From Streptomyces sp. sk2.1 (GTDB lineage Bacteria > Actinomycetota > Actinomycetes > Streptomycetales > Streptomycetaceae): a stretch of DNA of 56,329 nucleotides. Of this stretch, positions 41,503 to 49,527 are shown one piece after another. The notes under the pieces were generated by a model. The model made no database searches and had not been told where the DNA came from. It worked only from the letters and a program-made list of their open reading frames with translations. The first letter of the stretch is position 1; every line of letters begins with the position of its first letter. Where the stretch lies: contig NZ_RDBO01000077.1 in NCBI RefSeq assembly GCF_008120935.1, forward strand, positions 226,625-282,953, in the 5' to 3' direction. A program made the translations under genes and the position numbers.

Positions 41503-42492
41503 ATGACCCGCACTCCCGTGAATGTCACCGTGACCGGCGCAGCCGGCCAGATCGGCTACGCGCTGCTCTTCCGCATCGCCTCCGGCCACCTGCTCGGCCC
41601 GGACGTGCCGGTCAACCTGCGCCTCCTGGAGATCACCCCGGCCCTGAAGGCCGCCGAGGGCACCGCGATGGAGCTCGACGACTGCGCCTTCCCGCTGCTG
41701 CGCGGCATCGAGATCACCGACGACGCCAACAAGGCGTTCGACGGCGCCAACGTCGCCCTGCTGGTCGGCGCCCGCCCGCGCACCAAGGGCATGGAGCGCG
41801 GTGACCTGCTCTCCGCCAACGGCGGCATCTTCAAGCCGCAGGGCAAGGCCATCAACGACAACGCCGCGGACGACATCAAGGTCCTCGTCGTCGGCAACCC
41901 GGCCAACACCAACGCGCTCATCGCGCAGGCCGCCGCCCCGGACGTACCGGCCGAGCGCTTCACCGCGATGACCCGTCTGGACCACAACCGGGCGCTGACG
42001 CAGCTGGCGAAGAAGACCGGCACCACGGTCTCCGACATCAAGCGCCTGACCATCTGGGGCAACCACTCGGCGACCCAGTACCCGGACATCTTCCACGCGG
42101 AGATCGCGGGCAAGAACGCCGCCGAGGTCGTCAACGACGAGGTGTGGCTGGCCGACACCTTCATCCCGACCGTCGCCAAGCGCGGCGCCGCGATCATCGA
42201 GGCCCGTGGCGCGTCCTCCGCCGCCTCCGCCGCCAACGCCGCCATCGACCACGTGCACACCTGGGTCAACGGCACCGCCGAGGGCGACTGGACCTCCATG
42301 GGCATTCCGTCGGACGGCTCCTACGGAGTGCCCGAGGGCATCATCTCGTCCTTCCCGGTCACCACGAAGAACGGCACGTACGAGATCGTCCAGGGCCTGG
42401 AGATCAACGACTTCTCCCGCAAGCGCATCGACGCCTCGGTGAAGGAGCTCACCGAGGAGCGCGACGCGGTCCGCGAGCTCGGCCTGATCTGA
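41503..42492 (+). CDS. mdh: malate dehydrogenase
   Basis: NAD-dependent malate dehydrogenase of the TCA cycle. The 329-residue protein has the NAD loop TGAAGQIGYALLFRIASG, substrate-binding Arg in LLVGARPRTKGMERGDLL, MTRLDHNRALTQLA, and the catalytic His in IWGNHSATQYPDI. It belongs to the longer, MDH type 2 (cytosolic-like) group. GGAG lies before ATG 41503. It is transcribed alone and followed by two stacked hairpins. Confidence 0.97.
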   Translation: MTRTPVNVTVTGAAGQIGYALLFRIASGHLLGPDVPVNLRLLEITPALKAAEGTAMELDDCAFPLLRGIEITDDANKAFDGANVALLVGARPRTKGMERGDLLSANGGIFKPQGKAINDNAADDIKVLVVGNPANTNALIAQAAAPDVPAERFTAMTRLDHNRALTQLAKKTGTTVSDIKRLTIWGNHSATQYPDIFHAEIAGKNAAEVVNDEVWLADTFIPTVAKRGAAIIEARGASSAASAANAAIDHVHTWVNGTAEGDWTSMGIPSDGSYGVPEGIISSFPVTTKNGTYEIVQGLEINDFSRKRIDASVKELTEERDAVRELGLI

Positions 42493-42518
42493 TCCGTACG
42501 CCCCTTCGCGCGTACCCC

Positions 42519-42552
42519 GTCGCCCCCGGCAGCACCCGCTGCCGGGGGCGAC
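42519..42552 (+). terminator. mdh terminator, first hairpin
   Basis: Perfect 15-bp stem, GTCGCCCCCGGCAGC (42519-42533) with 42538-42552, ACCC loop. Confidence 0.8.
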
Positions 42553-42558
42553 GTGTGT

Positions 42559-42600
42559 CGGGGAACGTGACAGAAGGGCCCCCGACTGTCACGTTCCCCG
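42559..42600 (+). terminator. mdh terminator, second hairpin
   Basis: Perfect 15-bp stem, CGGGGAACGTGACAG (42559-42573) with 42586-42600, 12-base loop. It follows the first hairpin by six bases and ends 63 bases before the radical SAM start. Confidence 0.7.
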
Positions 42601-42663
42601 ACGACGTGGAGTACCCGGCCCCGGCCGGGAACTGATCGCGGGGCTTCCCGAGTCTGGGCTTTC

Positions 42664-44040
42664 ATGCGCGTGACGATGATCCTCCCGGCACTGACCGAGG
42701 CGACCAGCCCGCTGTTCCGGCCCATCAAGTACTCGCTCTTCCCGCCGCTGGGCCTGGCGACCCTCGCCGGGTACCTCGACCCGGACGACGAGGTGACGCT
42801 CCTCGACGAGCACGTCGAACGGGTGGACATCGAGGCGCTCGAAAGCCCCGACCTCCTGGTCGTCCAGCCGTACATCACCTCCGCGCGGCGCGGCTACGAG
42901 ATCGCCGACCACTTCCGCGCCCGGGGCGTCCACGTCGCCATGGGCGGCCTGCACGTGACCTCGCTGCCGGACGAGGCCGCCGCGCACGCCGACACGATCT
43001 TCACCGGGCCGGGCGAGGACACCTGGCCGCTGTTCCTCAAGGAGTTCCGGGACGGGGCGCCGGGCCGCCGCTACGACTCGAAGCTGCGCACCCTGGCCGG
43101 GCTCCCGCCCGTACGGCGCGACCTGATCAAACGTCATCTGTACCTGGTGCCGAACTCGATCGTCGTCTCGCGGGGCTGTCCGCACCACTGCGACTTCTGC
43201 TACAAGGACGCCTTCTTCGAGGGCGGGAAGTCCTTCTACACCCAGGCGGTGGACGACGCGCTCGCCGAGATCGAGCGGCTGCCCGGCAGGCACCTGTACT
43301 TCCTCGACGACCACCTGTTCGGCAACCGCCGCTTCGCCGAGGCGCTGTTCGACGGGATGGCCGGCATGGGGCGGCTCTGGCAGGCGGCCGGCACGGTGAA
43401 GTCCGTGCTCCAGCCGGACCTGCTGGAACGCGCCGTGGACGCGGGGCTGCGCAGTCTGTTCGTCGGCTTCGAGACGGTGAACAGCGCGAACCTCGCCGAG
43501 CGGCGCAAGGACCAGAACATCGGCAAGGACTACACCGCCGCCGTGCGCCGGCTCCACGACGCCGGGGTCATGGTCAACGCCAGCTTCGTCTTCGGGCTCG
43601 ACCACGACGGCCCGGACGTCTTCGACCGCACGGTGGAGTGGGCGGTCGGGCAGGGCATCGAGACGGCCACCTTCCACATCATGACGCCGTACCCGTCCAC
43701 CGGGCTGTGGAAGCAGCTGGAGGCGGAGGACCGGATCGTCCACCGGGACTGGGACCTCTACGACACCCGCCACGTCGTCCACCGCCCCAAGGGCATGACG
43801 CCGCGCCAGTTGGAGGACGGCTACTGGCGCGCGTACCGCGACTTCTACCGGTGGTCCAACATATGGCGCGGCGCCGCGGCCCAGCCGGGTACGCACGAAC
43901 GGCTCAGGCACCTGGCGTACGCGGGCGGCTGGAAGAAGTTCGAGCCCGCCTGGGACGCCCTGATCCGCTCCCGCAACGTGGTACGGGCCATGCCGATGCT
44001 GGAACGGACCCTGGCGGCCTTCGGCGGCAGACGGGCATGA
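42664..44040 (+). CDS. B12-binding domain radical SAM protein
   Basis: A 458-residue enzyme with an N-terminal cobalamin-binding-like domain (MILPALTEATSPLFR, LLDEHVERVD, VAMGGLHVTSLPDEA, with no obvious cobalt-ligating DxHxxG) and a radical SAM core with the CxxxCxxC cluster motif in RGCPHHCDFCYKD. Class B radical SAM enzymes of this type catalyse methylations or C-C bond chemistry. The C-terminal region after about residue 370 is specific (GYWRAYRDFYRWSNIWRG). No precursor peptide or pathway gene is nearby, so the substrate is unknown. No ribosome site precedes ATG 42664; it may be leaderless. Confidence 0.9.
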   Translation: MRVTMILPALTEATSPLFRPIKYSLFPPLGLATLAGYLDPDDEVTLLDEHVERVDIEALESPDLLVVQPYITSARRGYEIADHFRARGVHVAMGGLHVTSLPDEAAAHADTIFTGPGEDTWPLFLKEFRDGAPGRRYDSKLRTLAGLPPVRRDLIKRHLYLVPNSIVVSRGCPHHCDFCYKDAFFEGGKSFYTQAVDDALAEIERLPGRHLYFLDDHLFGNRRFAEALFDGMAGMGRLWQAAGTVKSVLQPDLLERAVDAGLRSLFVGFETVNSANLAERRKDQNIGKDYTAAVRRLHDAGVMVNASFVFGLDHDGPDVFDRTVEWAVGQGIETATFHIMTPYPSTGLWKQLEAEDRIVHRDWDLYDTRHVVHRPKGMTPRQLEDGYWRAYRDFYRWSNIWRGAAAQPGTHERLRHLAYAGGWKKFEPAWDALIRSRNVVRAMPMLERTLAAFGGRRA

Positions 44041-44043
44041 GGG

Positions 44044-44084
44044 GCCGCGGCCGCTCCCGGAAGCCTGTCGGGAGCGGCCGCGGC
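44044..44084. terminator. bidirectional terminator after radical SAM gene
   Basis: Perfect 16-bp stem GCCGCGGCCGCTCCCG (44044-44059) with 44069-44084, nine-base loop, between convergent genes. Confidence 0.8.
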
Positions 44085-44104
44085 ATGGCCCGGACGGCCC
44101 GGCC

Positions 44105-44839
44105 CTACGCCTTCCGCAGCTCCTGCGCGATCTCCCGCACGGCCGCCAGGGCGCGGCGCTGGAGCCCGGGGCCGAAGGTGATCCGGGTGGCGCCCAGCTC
44201 GCCGAGCCGGCGCGGGGCCGGGCCGTCCGGCAGGGCGAGGGCGTTGAGCGGGCCGGGGACGGCGGCGGCCAGCCGGGGCAGTGCCTCGGGCGGGGCCAGG
44301 ATCGGGTAGACGCAGTCCGCGCCCGCCGCCACGTACAGCAGGGCCCGGCGGACCGTCTCCGCCTCCGGGTCCGCGGTGTCGGGGGAGCCGTGGACGTACG
44401 TGTCGACGCGGGCGTTGACGAAGAGGAGATCGCCCGCGGCCTCCCGGACCGCGGCGATCCGGTCCGCCTGCCGCTCGGCCCCGACGAGCGTGCCGTCGAC
44501 CGAGTCCTCCAGGTTGCAGCCGACGGCCCCGCTCTCCAGGAGCCGTTCCACGAGCTCCTTCGGGGCCAGCCCGTAACCCGCCTCGACATCCGCCGACACG
44601 GGCACGGAGGCCGGGACGGCCCGCACGATCCTGGCCACGGCCGCGAACATCTCGGCGGCGGGCGTCGCCCCGTCCTCGTAACCGAGCGAGGCCGCGATCC
44701 CGGCGCTGGGCGTCGCGAGCGCCGGGAAGCCCGCGTCGGCGAAGGCGCGGGCGCTCGCCGCGTCCCACGGACCGGGCAGGACGAGCGGGTCGCCCGGGGT
44801 GCGGTCGTGGTGCAGGGTGCGGAGGACGGACGCGGTCAT
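44105..44839 (-). CDS. isocitrate lyase/PEP mutase superfamily protein
   Basis: A 244-residue enzyme of the phosphoenolpyruvate mutase/isocitrate lyase fold. Visible motifs are LVLPGPWDAASARAFADAGF, ATPSAGIAASLG, magnesium-site VSADVEAGYG and NLEDSVDGTLV, and FVNARVDTYVHG. The isocitrate-lyase KKCGH loop is absent, so it is not a true isocitrate lyase; a C-C or C-P lyase on a small oxo-acid is likely. AGGAG lies seven bases before ATG 44839, so the longer frame to 44941 is rejected. Confidence 0.9.
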   Translation of the reverse strand: MTASVLRTLHHDRTPGDPLVLPGPWDAASARAFADAGFPALATPSAGIAASLGYEDGATPAAEMFAAVARIVRAVPASVPVSADVEAGYGLAPKELVERLLESGAVGCNLEDSVDGTLVGAERQADRIAAVREAAGDLLFVNARVDTYVHGSPDTADPEAETVRRALLYVAAGADCVYPILAPPEALPRLAAAVPGPLNALALPDGPAPRRLGELGATRITFGPGLQRRALAAVREIAQELRKA

Positions 44840-44983
44840 GCGTGACTCCTGTGGGTGCGGGCCGGAAGGCGGACGAGGGCGGGGACGCGGATGCGCCGGG
44901 TGGCACCGGGCGCGTGACCCGGCACGCGGCGTGCGGGCCAAGCGCCGCGGTCGGGCCGGGGCCGCACCGGGACCGCTGCCGGG

Positions 44984-45502
44984 TCAGTGCTTGATGTCGC
45001 CCGGCTTGTAGTGGCCGGGAACCATGCGGGTGGTCACCGCGAAGCGGTTCCACGCGTTGATCGTGATGATCGCGGCGACCAGGTGGGAGAGCTCGGTCTC
45101 GTCGAAGTGCTCGGAAGCCTTCTCCCACACCTCGTCCGGCACGAAACCGTCGGTCAGCACGGTCACCGCCTCGGTCAGCTCGATGGCCGCGATCTCCTTG
45201 GGCGTGTAGAAGTGCCGCGACTCCTCCCACGCGCCGAGCTGGATGATCCGCTCGACCGACTCGCCCGCCGCGAGCGCGTCCTTGGTGTGCATGTCGAGGC
45301 AGAAGGCGCAGTGGTTCAGCTGCGAGGCACGGATCTTCACCAGCTCGGCCAGGACCGGGTCGAGACCCTTCCGGGACGCCCCGTCCAGCCGGACCATCGC
45401 CCTGTAGACGTCGGGGGCGAGCTCGGCCCAGGGCTGCTTCAGGCGGGGGGTGTGCTCGGGGTTGAGGCCGGAGGCCGGTGCGCTGTTCTCGTTCGTCGTC
45501 AT
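44984..45502 (-). CDS. carboxymuconolactone decarboxylase (AhpD-like) family protein
   Basis: A 172-residue AhpD-like protein with the peroxidase-type CxxC-x3-H motif in NHCAFCLDMHTKDAL, typical of alkylhydroperoxidase-like thiol proteins. It probably detoxifies peroxides or acts as a thiol oxidoreductase. ATG 45502 is preceded by TAGTGT seven bases upstream and has no ribosome site, so it appears leaderless. It is divergent, 47 bases apart, from a MocR-type regulator that likely controls it. Confidence 0.92.
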   Translation of the reverse strand: MTTNENSAPASGLNPEHTPRLKQPWAELAPDVYRAMVRLDGASRKGLDPVLAELVKIRASQLNHCAFCLDMHTKDALAAGESVERIIQLGAWEESRHFYTPKEIAAIELTEAVTVLTDGFVPDEVWEKASEHFDETELSHLVAAIITINAWNRFAVTTRMVPGHYKPGDIKH

Positions 45503-45534
45503 GAGTACGACACTACGAGCCGGGTGGCGCACAT

Positions 45535-45544
45535 GTATGGTCCA
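45535..45544. promoter_or_regulatory. shared AhpD/MocR promoter and candidate operator
   Basis: TATGGT (45535-45540) is a -10 box nine bases before the MocR ATG. The overlapping palindrome ATGGTCCAT (45536-45544), with a further TTCCAT beside it, fits a GntR/MocR operator overlapping both promoters. Confidence 0.4.
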
Positions 45545-45549
45545 TTTCC

Positions 45550-46959
45550 ATGACGGATTCATGGGCCACTTTCGGTGCCGACCTGCATCTCGACACCACC
45601 GGATCGACCGGGCTGCGGGCCGGGCTCATGGACGCCCTGCGGGAGGCCGTGCGGACGGGCAGGCTGGCCCCCGGCACCCGGCTGCCGTCGTCCCGCGGGC
45701 TCGCCGCCGACCTCGGCATGGCCCGCAACACCGTCGCCGACGCCTACGCGGAACTGGTCGCCGAGGGCTGGCTCACCGCCCGGCAGGGCTCGGGCACCCG
45801 GGTGGCCCGGCGGGCGGAGCCGCGCCCCTCGGCCACCCGGGTCACCCGGACCCGGACGACGCGCTCCCGGCCCGCGCACAACCTGCTGGGCGGGTCGCCC
45901 GACCTCTCGACGTTCCCGCGCGCCGAATGGCTCAGGGCGGCCCGCCGCGCCCTGACGGCCGCGCCCCACGACGCCTTCGGGTACGGCGACCCGAGGGGAC
46001 GCGTCGAACTGCGCACCGTGCTCGCCGACTACCTGGCCCGTGCCCGGGGCGTCCACGCCGACCCGGAACGCATCATGATCTGCGCCGGCTTCGCGCACGC
46101 GCTGAAACTGATGGGGACGGTGCTGCGCAGGCGGCGGGTGCGGGAGGTGGCCGTCGAGTCGTACGGGCTGGACATCCACTACGACCTGCTCCGGGAGGCC
46201 GGGCTGCGGCTGCCCTGCCTGCCGGTCGACGGCTTCGGGGCGCGGACCGACGAGCTGGCCGGACTGCGGGGCGTGGGCGCGGTCCTGATGACGCCCGCGC
46301 ACCAGTTCCCCACCGGGGTGCCGCTGCACCCCGACCGCCGGGCCGCGGCGGTGGACTGGGCACGGGCCACGGGCGGGCTGATCCTGGAGGACGACTACGA
46401 CGGCGAGTTCCGCTACGACCGCCAGCCGGTCGGCGCGCTCCAGGGCCTCGACCCCGAACGCGTGGTGCATCTGGGGACGACGAGCAAATCGCTGGCCCCC
46501 GGCCTGCGGCTGGGGTGGATGGTGCTGCCGGAGGACCTGGTGGGGGAGGTGTCCGAGGCCAAGGGGGTGAGCGACTGGTCGTCGAGCGCGCTGGACCAGC
46601 TGACGCTCGCGGAGTTCATCGGGTCGGGCGCGTACGACCGGCACGTGCGTTCGATGCGGCTGCGCTACCGGCGCCGCCGCGACCAGCTCGTCGAGGCCCT
46701 GGCGGAACGGGCCCCGGAGGTCCGGATCAGCGGCATCGCCGCCGGACTGCACGCCGTGCTCGAACTCCCCGAGGGCAGCGAGCCGTCCGTGCTGCGGGCG
46801 GCCGCGTGGCAGGGGCTGGCGCTGGAGGGGATCTCGCGCTTCCGCCACCCCGACGCGGCACCGGGGCGGGACGCCCTGGTCATCGGCTACGGAACACCCA
46901 CCGACAGCGCCTGGGCCGGCGCCCTGGACGCCCTGTGCCGGGTACTGCCCACCCGGTGA
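45550..46959 (+). CDS. MocR-type transcriptional regulator (GntR HTH fused to aminotransferase domain)
   Basis: A 469-residue PLP-dependent regulator. An N-terminal GntR winged helix (LPSSRGLAADLGMARNTVAD, then EGWLTARQGSGTRVA) is followed by a linker and a class I aminotransferase-like domain. That domain has FGYGDPRGRVELR, EDDYDGEFRYDR with the PLP-binding Asp, and the PLP lysine in TSKSLAPGLRLGW. MocR proteins sense PLP or amino compounds. Divergence from the AhpD-like gene suggests autoregulation and control of that gene. Confidence 0.93.
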   Translation: MTDSWATFGADLHLDTTGSTGLRAGLMDALREAVRTGRLAPGTRLPSSRGLAADLGMARNTVADAYAELVAEGWLTARQGSGTRVARRAEPRPSATRVTRTRTTRSRPAHNLLGGSPDLSTFPRAEWLRAARRALTAAPHDAFGYGDPRGRVELRTVLADYLARARGVHADPERIMICAGFAHALKLMGTVLRRRRVREVAVESYGLDIHYDLLREAGLRLPCLPVDGFGARTDELAGLRGVGAVLMTPAHQFPTGVPLHPDRRAAAVDWARATGGLILEDDYDGEFRYDRQPVGALQGLDPERVVHLGTTSKSLAPGLRLGWMVLPEDLVGEVSEAKGVSDWSSSALDQLTLAEFIGSGAYDRHVRSMRLRYRRRRDQLVEALAERAPEVRISGIAAGLHAVLELPEGSEPSVLRAAAWQGLALEGISRFRHPDAAPGRDALVIGYGTPTDSAWAGALDALCRVLPTR

Positions 46960-47080
46960 CCTCCCGGCCGTGCCCGTCGGGCCCGAGACCTGTCCCGCCG
47001 GGGCCCGAACCCCCCGCGCTAGTCTGATGAACGGTCGCGTTCGATGGTCACACTGGCTTGATCTTTACTACGGGGGAGAC

Positions 47081-47353
47081 ATGGCTGTACGAAGGCTGCG
47101 GTCGAGCACGGTGGTGCTCGGCGGCATGGGGGTGCTCGCCGCGATGATCACCTCCTGCGGTTCGGAACCGGACAAGCGGTGCGTCGACCCGGTCAGCCGG
47201 GACAAGCTGCCGAGCTACGAGTGCAAGGGCGGCGGCAAGGGCTCGTACTACTACGGCGGCAGCAGCAAGAACGGCAAGGTCGAGGGCGGCAGCTTCAACA
47301 AGTCGGCGGTCGACCGGGGCGGTTTCGGCTGCTCGGGCACCGGCGGCGGCTGA
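47081..47353 (+). CDS. small YgiB/DUF1190-like lipoprotein
   Basis: A 90-residue exported protein. Signal STVVLGGMGVLAAMITSC ends in an ITSC lipobox, so it should be a lipoprotein. The mature part has RCVD, YECKGGG, YYYGGSS, VEGGSF and RGGFG, the Tyr/Gly/Ser composition of YgiB/DUF1190 proteins, which in enterobacteria precede a glutathionylspermidine-synthase-like gene (ygiC), exactly as here. GGGGGAG precedes ATG 47081. The next gene starts six bases after its stop. Confidence 0.7.
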   Translation: MAVRRLRSSTVVLGGMGVLAAMITSCGSEPDKRCVDPVSRDKLPSYECKGGGKGSYYYGGSSKNGKVEGGSFNKSAVDRGGFGCSGTGGG

Positions 47354-47359
47354 GCCGGC

Positions 47360-48559
47360 ATGGAGCGCCGCACCACGCAGCCGCGTCCCGGCTGGCAGCA
47401 GACGGTGGAGGAGCAGGGGATCGTCTTCCCGCTCACCCGCTACCCGGACGGATCGCTGCGCCCGTACTGGGACGAGAGCGCCTACTACGTCTTCTCCCTG
47501 CCCGAGGTCGAGGCACTGGAGGAGGTGGTCGAGGAGCTGCACGCGATGTGCCTGGCCGCGGCCGCGAACATCGTGGCGAAGGACCGGTTCGCCGAACTCG
47601 GCATCACCGACCGCCGGCTGGCCGGCCTGATCGCCCAGTCCTGGCACCGCAGGGCCGAACTCCCGTCCCTGTACGGCAGGTTCGACCTGCGTTACGACGG
47701 GACCGGCCCGGCGAAGATGCTGGAGTACAACGCGGACACCCCCACCTCCCTGGTGGAGGCCGCGAGCGCCCAGTGGTTCTGGATGGAGGACCGCTTCCCG
47801 GGCGCCGACCAGTGGAACTCGCTGCACGAACGGCTCGTGGACGCGTGGCGGCGGCAGGCCGCCCTGCTGCCGCCGGGGCCGCTGCACTTCGCGCACTCCG
47901 ACGGGGACGAACTGGGCGAGGACCTGATGACGGTCGCGTATCTGCGGGAGACCGCGGAGCAGGCCGGCATCGAGACCGAGGCGCTCTCCGTCGAGCGGAT
48001 CGGCTGGGACCGGCTGAGCGGGCGGTTCGTCGACGAACGGCTCCGGTTCATCCGCAGCTGCTTCAAGCTGTACCCGTGGGAGTGGCTGGCGACCGACCGG
48101 TTCGGCCCGCACGTGCTGGACACCCTCGACAACGGCGGCGGCAGCGGCACCACCTGCTGGATCGAGCCCGCCTGGAAGATGCTGCTGTCCAACAAGGCGC
48201 TGCTGGCGATCCTCTGGGAGCTCTACCCGGGCCACCCGAACCTGCTCGCGTCCTACCTCGACGGCCCCCGCGACCTGGCGGCGGGCACGGGCGACGGACC
48301 CGGCCCCGGTTACGTCGCCAAGCCGCTGCTCGGCCGCGAGGGGGCCGGGGTCACGGTCCACGGACCGGGCAGCCCCGCGGTGCTGAGCGACGAACCGTGC
48401 TGTTACCAGGAGCTCGCGCTGCTGCCGGACTTCGACGGCAACCGCGTGGTGCTGGGGGCCTGGGTGGTCGAGGACGAGGCGGCCGGCCTGGGCATCCGGG
48501 AGTCCGCCGGACCGGTCACGGACGAGTACGCCCGCTTCCTGCCGCACGTCATCCTCTGA
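47360..48559 (+). CDS. glutathionylspermidine synthase family ATP-grasp protein (YgiC-like)
   Basis: A 399-residue ATP-grasp ligase of the glutathionylspermidine synthase C-terminal family. Typical elements are LYGRFDLRYDG, KMLEYNADTPTSLVEA, CWIEPAWKMLLSNKALL, YVAKPLLGREGAGVTV and PCCYQELALLPDF. Actinobacteria do not make trypanothione, so the family name should not be taken literally; it may ligate an amine or peptide. Coupling to the small lipoprotein upstream points to an envelope-related substrate. Confidence 0.88.
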   Translation: MERRTTQPRPGWQQTVEEQGIVFPLTRYPDGSLRPYWDESAYYVFSLPEVEALEEVVEELHAMCLAAAANIVAKDRFAELGITDRRLAGLIAQSWHRRAELPSLYGRFDLRYDGTGPAKMLEYNADTPTSLVEAASAQWFWMEDRFPGADQWNSLHERLVDAWRRQAALLPPGPLHFAHSDGDELGEDLMTVAYLRETAEQAGIETEALSVERIGWDRLSGRFVDERLRFIRSCFKLYPWEWLATDRFGPHVLDTLDNGGGSGTTCWIEPAWKMLLSNKALLAILWELYPGHPNLLASYLDGPRDLAAGTGDGPGPGYVAKPLLGREGAGVTVHGPGSPAVLSDEPCCYQELALLPDFDGNRVVLGAWVVEDEAAGLGIRESAGPVTDEYARFLPHVIL

Positions 48560-48571
48560 GGGCCGTCCGGG

Positions 48572-48597
48572 CGGGGCGGCGGGAACCCGTCGCCCCG
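48572..48597. terminator. compact terminator between YgiC-like and SUKH genes
   Basis: A 12-bp stem (48572-48583 with 48586-48597, one G-T wobble) abuts the convergent gene's stop. Confidence 0.65.
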
Positions 48598-49362
48598 TCA
48601 GGCCCCGGCCGCGCGCAGCCAGCCGATCAGGTCGTCCGTCACGGGTTCGCCCGCCGCCGCGACGTCCGCGCGGACCGCGCCCAGCCCGAGCCGGTGGACG
48701 GAGACGCGGTCGCGGCCGTGGCGGCGCATGAAGAACCCGTCGCCCCCGCCGTCGTCCCCGACCAGCACCCAGTGGGGCGCGTACCGGGCCACCTCGAAGG
48801 TCTCGTTGCGTTCCGCGATGGTGTGCGGGCCGTAGACGTGGACGCCGTTGCCGAGCAGCACGCCCGGGGTCGAGCGCCACAGCCGGGCGACCGTCGGGTT
48901 GGGGCCGTCCCGCAGCCCGCGCAGCCGTGCGGCCCGGACGGCCAGGAACCCGGCGAAGGACTCCGCCACCGGGTACTCCTCGCCGTCGATGCCGTCCCGG
49001 CACACCACCGGATGCTCCCCGGCCCCGGCCTCCCCGTCCCGGTCGAGGGCGAAGGAGTAGCTGTCCCCGCAGTCGGGCTCGACGGCGAAGCACAGCCGGG
49101 CGCCGCTCAGCCGCCACGCGGCCGTGATGGCCTCGTACATGTCGTCGTCGGCCGCCCCGGCGGGCCCGGCCGTCGCGATCTGCGCGCCGCCGGCCCGCCC
49201 GTGGCCGAACTCGGCCAGCCACCACCGGTACGAGGGCGGCAGCGGGCCGACGCGCGTCTCGGCGTCCCGGATCGCCTCCTCCGGCACGGCGGAGGCCGAC
49301 CCGCGGCCGAACCCCGGCGACTCCTCGACGAGGTCCCGCAGTTGCGTCAGGTCAGGTCTCAC
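48598..49362 (-). CDS. SMI1/KNR4 (SUKH) family protein
   Basis: A 254-residue protein with the SUKH signature: EEAIRDAETRVGPLPPSYRWWLAEFG, then ITAAWRLSGARLCFAVEPDCGDSYSFALD and EEYPVAESFAGFLAV. Many SUKH proteins are immunity proteins against polymorphic toxins, but no toxin gene is adjacent and other roles are possible. GTG 49362 is preceded by CAGACT-like bases and no ribosome site; the frame extends upstream to 49446 without support. Confidence 0.82.
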   Translation of the reverse strand: MRPDLTQLRDLVEESPGFGRGSASAVPEEAIRDAETRVGPLPPSYRWWLAEFGHGRAGGAQIATAGPAGAADDDMYEAITAAWRLSGARLCFAVEPDCGDSYSFALDRDGEAGAGEHPVVCRDGIDGEEYPVAESFAGFLAVRAARLRGLRDGPNPTVARLWRSTPGVLLGNGVHVYGPHTIAERNETFEVARYAPHWVLVGDDGGGDGFFMRRHGRDRVSVHRLGLGAVRADVAAAGEPVTDDLIGWLRAAGA

Positions 49363-49427
49363 GGCGCAGAGTCTGCCAGGCCGGCCACCGGACCGTGCCC
49401 GCGGGAGAAACCCCCGCCGCGGCCCGG

Positions 49428-49467
49428 CGGTCCGGCGGCCCGGCACGTCGGCCGAGCCGCCGGACCG
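49428..49467 (-). terminator. rocD terminator hairpin
   Basis: Perfect 12-bp stem CGGTCCGGCGGC (49428-49439) with 49456-49467, located 60 bases downstream of the rocD stop on the minus strand. Confidence 0.6.
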
Positions 49468-49527
49468 GAGGTCCGATGCCCCGATCCGGAGGCCCGCTGC
49501 CCCCGGACCGGCGCGCCGGCTCCCGGG

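Noticed and set aside
44105..44839. Isocitrate lyase of the glyoxylate shunt
   Set aside because: Too short at 244 residues and lacks the KKCGH catalytic loop; it is the PEP-mutase-like branch of the superfamily.
47360..48559. True glutathionylspermidine or trypanothione synthesis
   Set aside because: Only the ATP-grasp ligase part is present and actinobacteria do not use this thiol; the family name is kept only as a fold label.
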